Source: Cardiocondyla obscurior
Lineage: Eukaryota > Arthropoda > Insecta > Hymenoptera > Formicidae
Direction of reading: 5' to 3'
Assembly (NCBI RefSeq): GCF_019399895.1
Contig: NC_091880.1
Location: 372,001 to 436,000, forward strand
DNA length: 64,000 nt
Each line of letters opens with the position of its first letter. Positions within the stretch are counted from its first letter, which is position 1. Under the pieces are notes generated by a model. That model was not told where the DNA came from, did no database searches, and saw only the letters and a list, made by a program, of their open reading frames with translations. Positions 25,572 to 38,400 of this stretch are shown in pieces. A program made the position numbers and the translations under genes.

Positions 25572-28500
25572 GATCGGGGAAAATTAAATTCTTGAGAAAA
25601 TCAGGTCCGAGTGTTCTCACCGCGCGGAACTATCAAGTGTCGACGTCTTCTTGCCTAACGTCGCGTTGCGACTCTCGCCACTGTTGCCCGTGCAATTTTA
25701 ATAGCGATTATGCGCGCGTACTCCGTGTTTCCTCGTAGCCCGGTGGTACGGCATTCTCCTAATTGGGTGTCGGCCACACACGTAATTCCGGAATTAAAAG
25801 TTACCGTACGTTCCGCCGTACATAATTAGCTTAATGCCGCCCGACGGTGCAGTCTACATTGCGTTTACTAGAGTAAATGTGTGCCAACTCATCGCCGTGC
25901 ACTCGGTCCTATGAACGAGAATCTTTCCCACAGCGCTATTACGGAATTGTATGGCTCTTTGTCGGGAGATCTAAGCGGTTTCTAAACTAACGCGGACGAA
26001 AAAAAAAAAAAAGTTCTGTTTTATTTTCTTCTTCTTTTTATTTATTTTTTTTTTTTTATACATTAAAATTTTAATTACGTTAACTTTTGTATCAATCTTT
26101 CTCATGCTATTACAGTTATATCTTTTCAATCTGCATTCTATTTTAAATACGCGAAGCGTAATACTTTAATTAAACGTTAATGCTGCCGTCTCCCTCTTGG
26201 TAATCCAAGGGTAGCGACATCGAGCCCTGCGCTTCCATTACAGAGCGTTCATCATCGTCTCAACGTAGCTATCGGTTGAATGGCGCATTGTTCGCCGAAA
26301 GTGTCTCTTATTCCCGATCAACTCCCGGCGAAGGCTCGTGTCACGCTCGCAGGAATTCCCCGTTCATCGCGTGACGAAAGTAACGACTGTCCCAACGACA
26401 AGGGACGTCTCCCTGCGAATAGATTTCTCGTGGACGTGCCGCTAAGTTCGTCCGTTTTCTTCCTACCCCGCCCGATTCCCCGTCACTGTCGTCGTTTTCG
26501 CCGTCGTCGTGCCCGGCCGTTTTGTCTTCCGTCGGCAAGATGCCTATTACTGCCTTTCCGTGCTAGTTATCTTTATTGTTCCTAATTATCTCGGTATATC
26601 GATGCAATTATCGTCGTACGCTCGCCCCGAAGTTTTAACCCACGCAACATTTTTTCGACCTTTACGTTCAATAAGCGGCGAAGTCACGGCCTATAACGCG
26701 AACAATAAAGCGTATGATTAAAACGCTTATTGAATGTACGAAATTTATATACGCAACGTGTAATTTTCGGAAACGAGAACAAACGACGGTGGGGATGCGG
26801 CGCAATCACGGCGCCGCGCTCCAAGAAATACGCCATTGTGAAATTTCAGAATTAATAAACGCACTTGCCTTCCGGTTACGTCAGATTGCGCACGGAGGAT
26901 GATAAATTTACGTTGGGTGAGCCCCGGCGGAGGAAACGGGGGAGGGGTAGGATCCACTTCGCCGGGTCGCGTGGCTCGGAGGTCGAAATGCGCCATGATA
27001 TACTCGACCTTCTTCATCTTCCGTTCATTCGTGCCCTTCGAGCCCTCGTCGGCGCGCTTCCGCTTATCGGGACTATATTCGAGCGGACGTTTATTGCCAT
27101 ATTTTATGTGCCTGTCAGGGTCTCGACGATGCGGAAACGTATCTCTTTAACGATCGCTCGGACGATTCGCCGAAGTGGTTCCTTCTTTTCGATATTGCCG
27201 TTATAAACGAGAATCTTGCGTGCCGCCGCTATTTGGAAGGTCTTGGTCTCCGAATATGTACCTATATACGACGTTTTCACGTCGCTACAAATTCACATCG
27301 AGGACCAAGAGCTAGTATTTATATTTCTGGCCGATCATCGGAAGAGATTCGTTATTGTTATAACGAGGGTGCCGATCTTTATTACGGCTAAGTCCTCTCG
27401 ATTATTGCTGATAAACAATCATATTCATTGCGAAAAAACGCTCGCCCCGGCGAGCTGCGGGGAGCGCCCGCGCAATTGTTACGAAAATTACTGAGGTATG
27501 ACGGAATCGCGGATTGTGCAACGAAAAGAAATGAGTCAGGCGGGACTCGGTGCGCATCGCATCGACATAGAGGGAAAACAATTCTTGGTCCGCGCGCGCG
27601 AAATCAACGTGTCATAACGGGCCGCGTGGAAATTGGCGAACGCGGGTTTAATGCGCCCACGTGCCGTATACGCGTGGATCGCGACCGACGCAACTCGCGA
27701 AACGCGGAAATATCTTCCGCTCAATAAATCACGTTGCGAATCACCCGGCTGCGCAATTCCTGCCGGTCGTAACGCGAGCACCGCCGACGACGCAGCCTTG
27801 TCGCGGAGTCAAGAAATTCCGAGCTAAATCGGATCGAAACGTATTAACATCATAATCGAGAAACCTCCTCGGCCGCCGGCTAAAAGCTGACTGACTCACC
27901 GATAAGTAATTCCATCTTAATTGCTGAAACGCTAAAAAGAAAAAAAGAAAAAAAATGCTCAAGTGGATATACATTTTAATAGCGCGTGCATCGTGACTGG
28001 TCGCCTGCGATCCTTTCTCCGCTACAAGGATAGTACGTTCTAAAGATATATCGCGTCGATTGTTAACGATTAAGTCTCGAAAGAGATAAATAACCTACTT
28101 AATTTCCTTTTGTCTCGGAATTTGTACTTTTCCACGTGGCTTTAACGCTCCGAGCGACGCTTATATCTGCGTGCGTATTCTTACTTTAACGACGCGTTTT
28201 ACGAAGGCGAAATCGGACAAACCGTCAATTCACAGCGAAACCGCGCGTTTTCCTGTCGCGCAATCCGCCTCCTTTCAAAATTAATTCGGACCTTAAATGA
28301 CACGCCCGAAGAGGAAGAGCTTTCAAATTTTTCTTTTTTCGCAACGAATCTTGAGCAAGTCGCGACGCCGCCCAAGCGTGCTTATTATAAGCCGGGCCCG
28401 CAATTAGTTACGGCCGAAGATCCCGGCCAATTACGTTAACCAGGTTGACTCGCGGTATACAGAGCGCAAATGCGCCGCGGCGGATTACGTCTGCGGCTCT

Positions 28501-31437
28501 CCTGCGGCGTGTTGCGCGCGAAGCCGCCGAACAATGCGAGGTGAGAGTTTCGCGAGATCTGCGTACGTACGTATAACGATCATACATATACATGTAACGA
28601 TATAACGATCGGCGTGCACGCGGCCAGCGTGCCTTTTACATATGAAATGCCTATCGCGGATCATTTTGGTGATTTAATATTGAATAATTTAAATACGCGA
28701 TATTAAATTTTTATCCCGAAAATCGGCAATTTCTAGCATTGAGAACAATCGAGGTGTTGATTAAATTTTTTTACGGTGTCACACGAAAAGCCGCTAAATT
28801 TTGCAAGATTATAGAAGAGATACCTACAAGGGAGATTATTTGCGTCAACGTTTGCGTAGGTATTTTCATCGGTTTAAATCTCAGATATTATTCTAATTAG
28901 GTTCATTCCGCGCGCAATGACTGTCGGTTTTATGCCCTGAATGCTATTCGGCTCGCAGTTTTCTAGAATGATGCGTATCGCTCGCTTGGCAACGATACGG
29001 TCAAATCGTCGAGCTAATTGACTAGCGCTTTCGTGCGCCGCGAGAACGTTCGCGCGTTTGCAACGAGAGCGCGAATCGGCCGTTTTGCATCCGCCAAAGG
29101 AGCGCTGGCCGTAAAATGCGATTTAAACTTAAGCCGACGCGTCCCGAGAACGTAACGGCCGTGTATAAATATCGCGAATCGACTGCCGTGAGGAACCGGG
29201 ACTCGCGCGAAGTAAAGGCGCATGTTTATTACGTGATGATTGCATATGTACGCCGCAATCGGTGGAATAAATTACATTACACGATCTCGGGACAAAAAGA
29301 AACTCTGCGCTACGATCCGTAGGTGAGGTGCCCGAGAAATGTCGATCTCAAGGACAGAGAGATTGCGTCGAAAGGAAAGGAAGGAGGCGAACGGCGCGAG
29401 GCGGCTCGCTTTGGGACGATGCGGCGATTGCGGCGCGGAAAAGTCGATTGATCGGTCGGTAAACGTCTAATTAACGGCGCGAAGCGAAATTGACGGTCTT
29501 TCGCGCGCGATCTCCGCGCCCGTTCCCATTACGCGCCCCGTTATTGTTGCGACAGGCGGCACGGGGATTGATTTCGCAAGAGCGCGCGCCAACTTTTATC
29601 CGCGCGAACGGCCTTGCCTTTTCGCATCGCGCACGTCGCAGCACCCCGGCCGCCGTGTAGGTGTCACTTGCTTTCCCGCCTTGAGAAACCTTTCACTGTT
29701 TTGCGCGCACCTACATACGTACAGACGCGTAGTAGACGGCCGCGTTAGACCGTTGTTAACGGAGCGAGATCCCGAGGAGCGGTGCGACTTGTTTCGTTAC
29801 AAAAGCTCCGGTAAGCGGATTCCGATCGCGTCGTCTTGCAGGGTGACGACGCGCCGAGTCGCCGGATGCCGTCGTTATCCTTGCTAACATTATACTTAAA
29901 ACAATATGAGACTTCCTCTCGGATACCTATATCTCGCGCGACGACGCGACTTATCGGCGATGTAGGTACACGACTTAGTTCACGAGAGGGAAACATTTTG
30001 ATTAGCATACGAGATCGAGCCGAGTGCCGCAACGATGATGCACTCCTGCTGCACCTTCTCTAATCCGTAGCTTAATCTCCGACATTTGAACGCCGTCCCC
30101 TTTAACGGAGCACGAAAGTAGCACCGTGATATCTTTTTTTTCCCCTCAGTATCAAACAGATTTTTAAAGAGCATCGCAGTTTGTTACCTCGTCGAATACA
30201 AATGCTAATAGCGCCAGCAACGATCCGGCCTGCGTCAATCAAGAAATGACGATAACAATCCCGTAGACTTGAATGAAGAAACACCTTCAATTTCGAAAGT
30301 GAACCCTCCTCTCCTTCCTTTTGTTCTTTTATTTATAAAATAGTTTTGCGATTTTCAACCTCCCTATTCTTTCCCCCTCTCTACCCCGCAGCTTCTTTTC
30401 TAATAGGTTGTATCATTGATTCTGCATCAAGGAGCATGCCGACTCTTCACTGTACTTGATTTACGATCGTTTCATAAATCACGTTTCATTAGCGCGAAAA
30501 TTTATTGACAATGTATATGCGAAAATTCCATCATTGTCGTTATATCATTCTGTTATCATTCACGCCGCGTTATAATTACAACAGCGTGCAACTCAGCCTC
30601 GCAAAGTCTGTAATCAAACAGCAACAAACATCATATTTGCATCCGGACGTGATACGCTCCAGTTCAGCATACTTCCATCCACGTCCACTCTCTCATCTCA
30701 CGTTTACATCGAATTTCCTACATTTTAGTACACGCGAGAGGCAAAACCTATGTTTGCGATACGTTTTGTCGCGCGGTTTATACGAGAGATTTATTGACAC
30801 GAGCATAATTCGGTAATGTATGAGAACAGAGATAAGTGAAAGATTAAGCGAGCGTCCGAAACATCCCTCGTTCATTTAAATGACTGTCGGGAAATCTTTA
30901 ACGTAACATTTTGCTCGTACATTTCGTACGATTTCGGTGCATCTTGCGTCAATGCCGAAACTTATCTCTTGATCGTACATCGCGCCCAGCGCCTTTTGTT
31001 GTTGCTCGGAACTCCGCTCGTGTTTCCGAGAAAAGAGCGCGCGTTTCGCCTCGCTGTTCACGCATTGTCGTAGAAACGCGTAAAAGGCGAATTCGTAGAA
31101 AACGCCTTTGGTAGATATCCCCGACACCGTGCCACGAACACGCCGGCCGCAAAACGGCCTTCGACACTCGCCGACTCTCCCTCTGACAAATCAACGCGCT
31201 CGCGACTCATCGATAGTTTCAACGATCATTGCACCGTCGCGTTCACCTGCACTTCACGCCTGCCTCACTGTCACGACGGCGAGATCATTTTCCCATGCCC
31301 CCGCAAACGTCTGATTCATCTCATCGAGCACTTTAATTTTTCACGAACGCGCCGCCGATACGTGGCGACGCTTCGTCTCATCGTAGTCATTTTTCTTTTA
31401 AGTTGCCGCTCCCTACCCTGTTCCTACTTTCTGTTAC

Positions 31438-31439
31438 AG
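31438..31439 (+). promoter_or_regulatory. Probable 3' splice site (acceptor AG)
   Basis: A pyrimidine-rich tract from about 31391 leads into CTTTCTGTTACAG ending at 31439, a good match to an insect acceptor. It lies 520 bases before the coding ATG, so it would open an exon made of 5' leader plus the long coding block. An unspliced start further downstream is the alternative. Confidence 0.55.
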
Positions 31440-31959
31440 ATCCCGTACCAGCTATAGACGTCGCATGCGATAACGAGAGACGTTCGATAACGACGAGGAT
31501 GTAGCCCTATGTAGCAGGGCATTTCGACGAGAGAAAAAGAGAGAGAAAGAGAAAGAAAAAGAGAGCGAGAACCGCACGAATTTCAAGACGATGATGATGC
31601 GCGCGATACAAGGAAGAGGAATCGACCGAGGGAGGAACAGGTCAGTGTAGAAGAAAGAAGGAAAGATTCCTCCTTGCTCCCTCGCAAGAGAACACGCCGG
31701 ATGTTATCGCGAGACTGATAAAAACCCTGCCAGGAGTAATGACGAGCTAGATTGCCGCTTCGTCCGCTGAACCGTTCCTTGGCCGATCTTAGCTTTCGCT
31801 CCTCGCTAACTGCCCCCCGTCCTCCCCCTCCTTTCCCTTCGTGTCAGTCTTTACCTTCGTCACACACACACACACACACACACGTACAGGCTCATATTAA
31901 TATATACACCCCCATTCTCTCCCTCGAGAGATCAAAGACTGAAAATAAAAGGTGGCGAC
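31440..31959 (+). other. Probable 5' leader with six short upstream ORFs
   Basis: The sequence between the acceptor and the coding ATG at 31960. It carries ATG codons at 31465 (two codons), 31499 and 31509 (each immediately followed by TAG), 31591 (19 codons, ending 31650), 31701 (five codons) and 31739 (three codons). Every one terminates inside the leader. The frame of the main ATG is closed by TAA at 31807-31809, with no ATG between that stop and 31960. Purine-rich GAGA-like DNA (31530-31570) and a CA repeat lie within it. Many upstream starts usually mean low or regulated translation; whether the whole stretch is transcribed is inference. Confidence 0.5.
31861..31883. repeat. (CA)n microsatellite in the probable leader
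   Basis: A 23-base CA repeat about 80 bases before the coding ATG. CA repeats in leaders can bind RNA-binding proteins and vary in length. Confidence 0.95.
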
Positions 31960-33603
31960 ATGTTGGGCGTGAGTCAGCCGGGCAACGCGCCCTCGAGCTT
32001 GCGGCATTCGGCGAGCTTCTCGTGCTTGCAGCGCGGCACTGCCGGCGAAGGTCATCGCGCAAGGACCTCGACGTTGCTGCAACAGTCGAGTTTGCAGCTG
32101 AGCAACGGTCATCATCAGTACACGTCCACTGGCCAGGCGGCGGCGGCTGCGGCCGCGGCGGCCGCGCACTGCTCCCTTCTTCAGCATCATCAGCAACAGT
32201 CTCGCGAGCCGTTTGATCCCGTTCTTCAAGACGGCAACGATTACGGGTTTGTACGAATCCGACCGCGGTTGCGCAGCACGAACGCGACCCTGTATCACGA
32301 GGAAGAAGTGGCAGCCGCGAAGAACGCCCTGAGGGAGCAGCGTGATGCCGCAGCGTTTAGCGACCGCGAGTGCGACTCCAACTTTAGAGACTGCCCGTTG
32401 AAAGTCAAGGACCATCGGGATCTCTCCCCGAAAGGAGCGGCTAAAAATCAGAACCCGTTGCGAGGTGCGCTGATACTCTTCACGTCGACGTCGTCCTGGT
32501 GGAAAGCACGACAGCGGGAGGAACTGAGCGCAACCAGCGGCCCCACCACCGCCATCAGTGCACCATCGTCGGAACGGAAATGGTCGGGCACCGCGATGGC
32601 GTCACCCTCAAACGAGAGAAAGTGGCCGTCCTCGATGACATCGCCCACGAACGATCGGAAGTGGTCCGTGGGTAACAGCCTGCTGACATCACCGTCGAAC
32701 GAGAGGAAGTGGAACAGATCCTCGGTATCGTCGACCTCGACGAGCCAACAAGATCGGAAGTGGCGGTCCCTCGGCGCACTTCTAAGGACTCCCGTCGGCG
32801 CCAGCGGTGGCGGCTCTCACGTCAGTCAGAACTCCCTGTCGCACAACATGAGCGTCTCCATGATCGAGAGCGATCACTTCCGCGAGGAGTCCCGTGGCTC
32901 GAGCTGCAAGGCGCGCTATCAGCAGCCGACGTCCTACTCGGCGCGAGTGTCTCGCGTCAGCAGGGACGTTTATCGAGAGAACGGGGAGTTCGGCCAAGTC
33001 GCCGGCAGGTCGAAGGTCAGCCGTAGGCTGTATCAGTACAGCGAGCCGACAAACGAGCTCAACGAGAGACACGTTTCGCACCGTGACCGACACCTGGACG
33101 ATCCCGAGCAATGCAGGAGCACCCGGGAAGGGCGCGAGCACGCTCGCGCCGCGGAGCAGAGCTCCGGCTGCGTGGAGACCCGCGGCACGACTACTACCAC
33201 CACGCGATCGAATCGCGCGCAGAGCTTTTATCTTCTGGACGACTTTCTGCGGCCGCAGCCGCAGCAACCGAGCAACAAGTGCATGCTGAATCTGTACATG
33301 TCGCCGTCGCACGCCGTCAAGTGCGGCAACGAGCACGGCAGATCGTGCGAGGTCAGGCAGGCTACCTGCCAGCAGGCGAGCGTCGGCAGCAACATCACCC
33401 CGCCGCGACGCCACAACTCCAGCTCGGACAGCCTCGAGGTGGCCACCAGTCCTTTGCCGCCGCCGGTGCCGCCACCGCCGCCTCATCAAGCTGCCGGTAA
33501 CGCGCGCGACCGCGAACGGAATGAGAACCCGAAGGAGGCGAGTAAGGACGTGTGCCCGTGCAAACTGTGCTGGACCAATATGCAGAGATCCTTTGTGGAA
33601 GAG
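31960..33603 (+). CDS. First coding exon of a low-complexity protein with [ED]RKW repeats (unknown family)
   Basis: The open exon encodes 548 residues from the first ATG after an in-frame TAA (G at -3) to a GAG|GTAAGT donor, leaving phase 0. The frame reads on to a TAA at 33646-33648, but I take that tail as intron. Seen in order: a Ser/Gln/His-rich start; poly-Ala at residues 60-69; a mixed segment (about 85-190); five degenerate [E/D]RKW repeats with Trp at 208, 222, 235, 251 and 268, each preceded by Ser/Thr/Pro-rich spacers; a Ser/Arg-rich middle; poly-Pro at 498-508; and CPCKLCW at 532-538. I see no signal peptide or membrane segment. The composition suggests a largely disordered cytoplasmic or nuclear scaffold region placed before folded domains in later exons. 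I do not recognise the family, and no downstream exon was identified. Confidence 0.8.
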
Positions 33604-33609
33604 GTAAGT
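33604..33609 (+). promoter_or_regulatory. 5' splice site (donor GTAAGT)
   Basis: GAG|GTAAGT is a full consensus donor directly after residue 548. It sets the exon end and phase 0. The 15 in-frame codons after it show no sign of conservation that I can judge and are read as intron. Confidence 0.8.
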
Positions 33610-35445
33610 CAAGTTACTTTCCCCCTCGAGGGGTGCGCCGGACAATAATTGAGTCGTTCGTCACGCCGTGTACTCCACGCTCGGAGATCCGCGGGAGATT
33701 TCGCTTGAGAAATGAGGCTATGATTAAGGGACTTTGACAAAGGATCGCGCCGGACGGGGGTCGCTGTCCCCTTCTGGTCGATTCGTATATGTATACGGAC
33801 GTGCTGGGGATCTCCGGACAATCTCGTTTATACGCCCTTTTATTTTCACGTATATTTATTTATTTTACATAAAGCAGCGAAAGATGTTGCATCGTTATTT
33901 CGTAAAAGATCGTTGAATCTCACACATTTTCTTAGATGCAGTTCTTAAACGTTTTGCGCAGCGGGTGTAAGATATTATCGGCGCAATTAAGTATATACGT
34001 ATATTATGTATATAGATTTCGCTTATAACTTTTTCGTGCAATTCAGAGCCGTTTTTCCCTTAACGAAAGTGCCGATATGTACAGTTATGGTTTTTTAATT
34101 ACGTGACACGAGCAGGTCGTAAAATCTTGTTTCTTGTATAAGTTGAAGCGAATTCGACTTTAACAGAGCTTCAATTTGCGGCTTAACGTCGTTGAAATAT
34201 CTAACGTTAAAGATTATAAAGTAAATGGAAATACTTGTTCGGCTGCCTCCGCCGCAGCGGGGTCCCTCCCCCTCGGTCTCGAAAGAAATCGATACATCTG
34301 AAAGAGAAACCGAATAAGCGACGCGGCATTTTGCTCGGACGGGGAATTGGTCGGCTCATTCGATTTTATCGTAATCGTTATCCGCGATGTTTATGTCGCG
34401 GCGAGTAACTTTCACCCCGGCGTGCGCCAGGATCGCCCGAGGATAGACGTCCGGTCGCGAAAAGGTCCCCGGCGACCGGTCGTCGGAAAAGTCTTTTCCG
34501 AAGAGAGAGAGAGAGGGATGTCATCGGTTAAACCCGGCGTTAATCTCCGCGGACAATTCGCCATTAGCTCGCCTTTAGTCCGTTACGCGCCGAAACGGGT
34601 AACTCGAATCCTCCCGTCAGGATCCCGGCTTTACTGTTCGCGCGATCGGTAGCGCGCAATTCGATAGAGACGACGACGACGGAATCCTCTCGCTTCGCGG
34701 AACCCGTCGCAATTAGAGGCGAGCCGACGTGAAGTTTACGTCGAGCGGTGAGTTCGTAAAGTAGCGCCTTATCTGTCTCGCGTAAATTAATTTTCATGGT
34801 CTTGAGGCAACGCTCGCCGCAGTCTTCGGTGCTATTAACATATGTAACTTATCGCGCTGCGTTATCCGTCAGGCGTAGATTCTTCTTTTTTTCTCTCTTT
34901 TTGTTTAATTGAAATTCAGTATCTCGAGGACACTGATAATATCGGTCATCGCTATTTTTAATATCACTTTATTCATTGTCGATCATTCGACTGATAGAGT
35001 CGAGGCACCGGAATTCGCCAAGTCGCATTGGAGATGAAGATCGCGTTTGTCGCAGGCTAAACAGTCAGGAGATTCAATCGTGCGCTTATCTTGCGTGCAA
35101 GATAACGCGATTACATTAATCAGCGGTCGTTAGACGAGAATTCACATCGCGTATTACGCGGCGACAGGTTGAACAGATAAATGCAGAAACGATGCCCGTT
35201 TATCCTCGATGTCATCTCGCGATCGCGTGATTATTTCAGAAACATTTCGAAGCAGGTCGTACGATAAAACATTGTGCACGAAATTAAAATTGCGCTGCGC
35301 CGAACTCGTGCAACGACAAATCGCTGCATACTTGATAATTTTTAGCATCGAATATCCCGGCTAAGCTGCAAATCGAAATTAGTAAAAGTTGTTTACCTGA
35401 AAATCGAATACAGGTGGAATTTCGTTATTTATTTGCTTCATTGGT

Positions 35446-35469
35446 AAAAAAAAAAAAAAAAAAAAAAAA
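35446..35469. repeat. A24 homopolymer
   Basis: Twenty-four consecutive A residues in AT-rich context, with no polyadenylation signal just upstream. Confidence 0.95.
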
Positions 35470-38400
35470 TATAAATAACAGCGACTACATCCCAGATGCG
35501 GCTCTGCCAGGTCTTTAATTAAATCGATATCGAGATATGGCTGAAATGCTATAGCGATCTCGAAATGCCGTGTACGTGGTACTCGACGTAGCGAGTTCAA
35601 TGACATGTGGCCCTTCTGTGCGTAATCGATAGTATAAAGTCCCCGAGGAACAGAACCGTAATGCGGATCACAACAACGTTTGCGAACGTACAACCGGTAT
35701 CGATCCTTTGACCCGAGAGAGAGCCGCCTTCGCCCAGACGAAGCGCCACGTTTCTCTATTTGCCCGATCGAATCCGAGCAAATATGCGGCGCAGCCACGC
35801 ACTCGCGCGTATGCGGAAGAGTAAAAGGGTGGGAGGGGGAGGGGGAAAAAAAAATGCACGTACATACACGTATACTTACAAAACATGTCCGCGCGGCGAG
35901 ATCGAAGATAATTCAACAAGCCGGGCTGCGCTAAAGTGAAGATTATGTACGAAGTAATTTTCCTTTTTCTACAAAACCTCCATATAGCGATGCGCTCGAT
36001 AAACGCGCAGTACAAATATACGCACCTCGGACTTAGCTTCGGCCTCGGCCCGCCGGATTCTCGACTTTCCGTTCATCGGGATCGGCCGCGGTACCGCTTC
36101 GTGGACGAGTCGGGTTACGGGTTCACGCGCTTTCCGGGTCGCAACCCGCACGCATTCAACGGCTTATCACCGGGAATAAGTGGAAGCACGTGCTCTCCGC
36201 GCGCGGGGGCTGTCCTACCGTTTGAATCGAGACCGCCGCCGAGCGGCTAACCCTCGCCCTTTCCCCTCGCCTTTCGCCGAACGTGCGTCGAATGCTCGTT
36301 ATTTTTGGGACACGGGACGGAGCACGGCGCGTCGAAGGGAGGAAGTCGTATTTCTATCCTTCCAGTATCTGCTCTATTATTAGTGGACGCTGGAGAGGCA
36401 CCCTGGGCTCGGCTGGGTTTCGCGTACGATTTAAAACCCCGGGATAGACGACGGGGCACCCCTCCGGAGCTATCGTCACCTCTCGTTTTTGCACCCGTTT
36501 CATTCGCTCGTTACCTCTCGCCGTTGTTTCCTTCCTCTTATCGTTTTCAGAGCGCGCCCGATGGCTTCGTTGGGCATGTACGCTGAAAGGCAGATATGAC
36601 AATCGACGGCAGCTAGCGAACGTGACTTTAGCGTCGTGTGCGTCGAGTTTCACGTGTAGTACCTACCGCATGTATACATATACCGCGCCGGCCGGTTTGC
36701 CGATAACCGATTTCTCCCCGTTCTCTCATCCCCTGCCTCTGCCGTTTAGGGTTACGTACGCTAGCCGTTGTCGCCACAGAAAATGCCATATCTGCTTTTC
36801 GATGTACGTATAATAAGTACGGCGGTCGTATCCGCGGATTTGTTTGCGGCCGCGCGTGCCTGCTCGTATTGTTTCAACCTCTGCATTATTTGTCGAATGT
36901 TATTAGCGAATGGAATGGCTACGGCACGCGTTTCCGCTGCCGCGCGTTTCTATATATCGACGTATTAGCGCATCGGGAACGTTAATCACCAAGTGGGTAA
37001 ATAAAATTTCCTGTCCGTAAACCGAAAATTCTCCACAGATTAGTATTAAATCGCGCTGCGAATTTTCTCGCGAGCCATCTCCGTTTGCTTCTTATTTTTG
37101 GATTGCCGCAAAAAAATAATCGCCGCAGAACGAAGTAACTGTGAAATTATCGAAGTGAATTCTCTCACGTGGGCACTTAAGCTTTTGTCACGGTCGGAAA
37201 CACGATCGTCACCGGCTCTTTTAGCTCTATGAAATCGAGACGTCCTAGGTCAGGGACGCGTAACCTACGCATCCGGTGCGGACGCGCCGCGTTTTCGCTG
37301 TCGTTGAAAGGCACGGTGTAGATTACGGGCCCGCCTGCGGATGGAAAATTGCTAGTAACATTTATATCGCGGCCGGAGAACGCGACGTAGAATTTATGTG
37401 ATTTCGAGCACGGCGGGGATGAGAGAGAGGCCGCCGACGCGATCGCGAAGAAATTCCATAGAATTACGCAAACGACATGTAATGTAACGACGCGTCGCGA
37501 AGAAAAAAAGAAAAAAAACAAGTTTGTCGCGTACTTTTCTTTTCATCTGCAAACGCAAAGCGAGAGAAACTTGGACAAGACGGGAAAGAACGATTTTCGA
37601 ATTGATTTTGAAATCAAACGACGTATCGCGGCACCGAGGGAAGCTCCCATCGCAATTCCTTATAATTTTCCTCGCGCGGTCCCTCGCCGACCGGCGGCAA
37701 ATTACGTATCGCGTGTGCGAGACGTGGAGTTGACGCGACCAGACGACTCACGATGATGCGCGCGAAATTCCGCGACAGAAGTGGCGATGACTGCGAATAA
37801 CTGCAGAAAGAAGCGCATCATCGGGCGTGCGGCTGCCGTATGTCGGCGACACGTGCAAAGTGCGTGGAGGGAAAATAATCGCGTGACGTAGCGTCGGAAA
37901 TAGAACGAATCTCAACGCCGAAAAAGCTGCGCTTTTGTCTTCGCGATCACCGTTGAAACGTGAGCGCCCTGAGTTTCAAGTTCCCGGTTCGGGCGAAGGA
38001 ATTCGTCGCTTTTGAGGATCGCGAACGAGGCGTGAGAAAAATGTTGAATAACGTCACTCGGATCACGTGCGAGTTCTCTTCCTCCTTACGACCCCGATCT
38101 CGAACGGGCTTAATCCGACGCTTGAATCGATCCGATCCCGCATCCCCGTATTCGTTGCCTTCGCGAGAAAGAAGAAAGCGAGAGAGCGCGCGTGAACCGC
38201 GTACACGCACACGTCGCGCGTCACGAGTGAGTAATACTCGGGCAACCGGGCGTATATCACGACACAATATCTCCGTGTAGAAGTTATCTCCGCCTGATTT
38301 CTTTACGTGTCACGCATCGGGGCGCGGAGCGCGAACGCTGAAAGCACGTCCGGAGAACGGGGCTCGATGGGACGAACGAGTTTTCGATCGGGCGCGAATG

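Larger units (their letters stand above)
1..31439. other. Gene-poor spacer or upstream intron
   Basis: No convincing gene was seen in this 31 kb. It is CpG-rich DNA broken by A/T homopolymers, microsatellites and AT-rich islands (listed separately). Open frames of 60 to 190 codons occur on both strands, but most start at TTG or GTG, overlap one another, or lie in strand-skewed simple sequence. The least implausible ATG-initiated ones are at 2443-2802 (minus) and 11960-12271 (plus). If the exon starting at 31440 is the second exon of its gene, the 3' part of this block is the first intron and should contain a promoter further upstream, which I could not locate. Confidence 0.6.

Noticed and set aside
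31752..32216. 154-codon plus frame overlapping the main start
   Set aside because: Begins at TTG, not ATG, and spans the CA repeat; treated as a shadow frame, not an upstream ORF.
32782..33645. 287-codon minus-strand frame opposite the long exon
   Set aside because: Antisense shadow of a GC3-rich coding exon; it ends and begins with no splice or ATG support.
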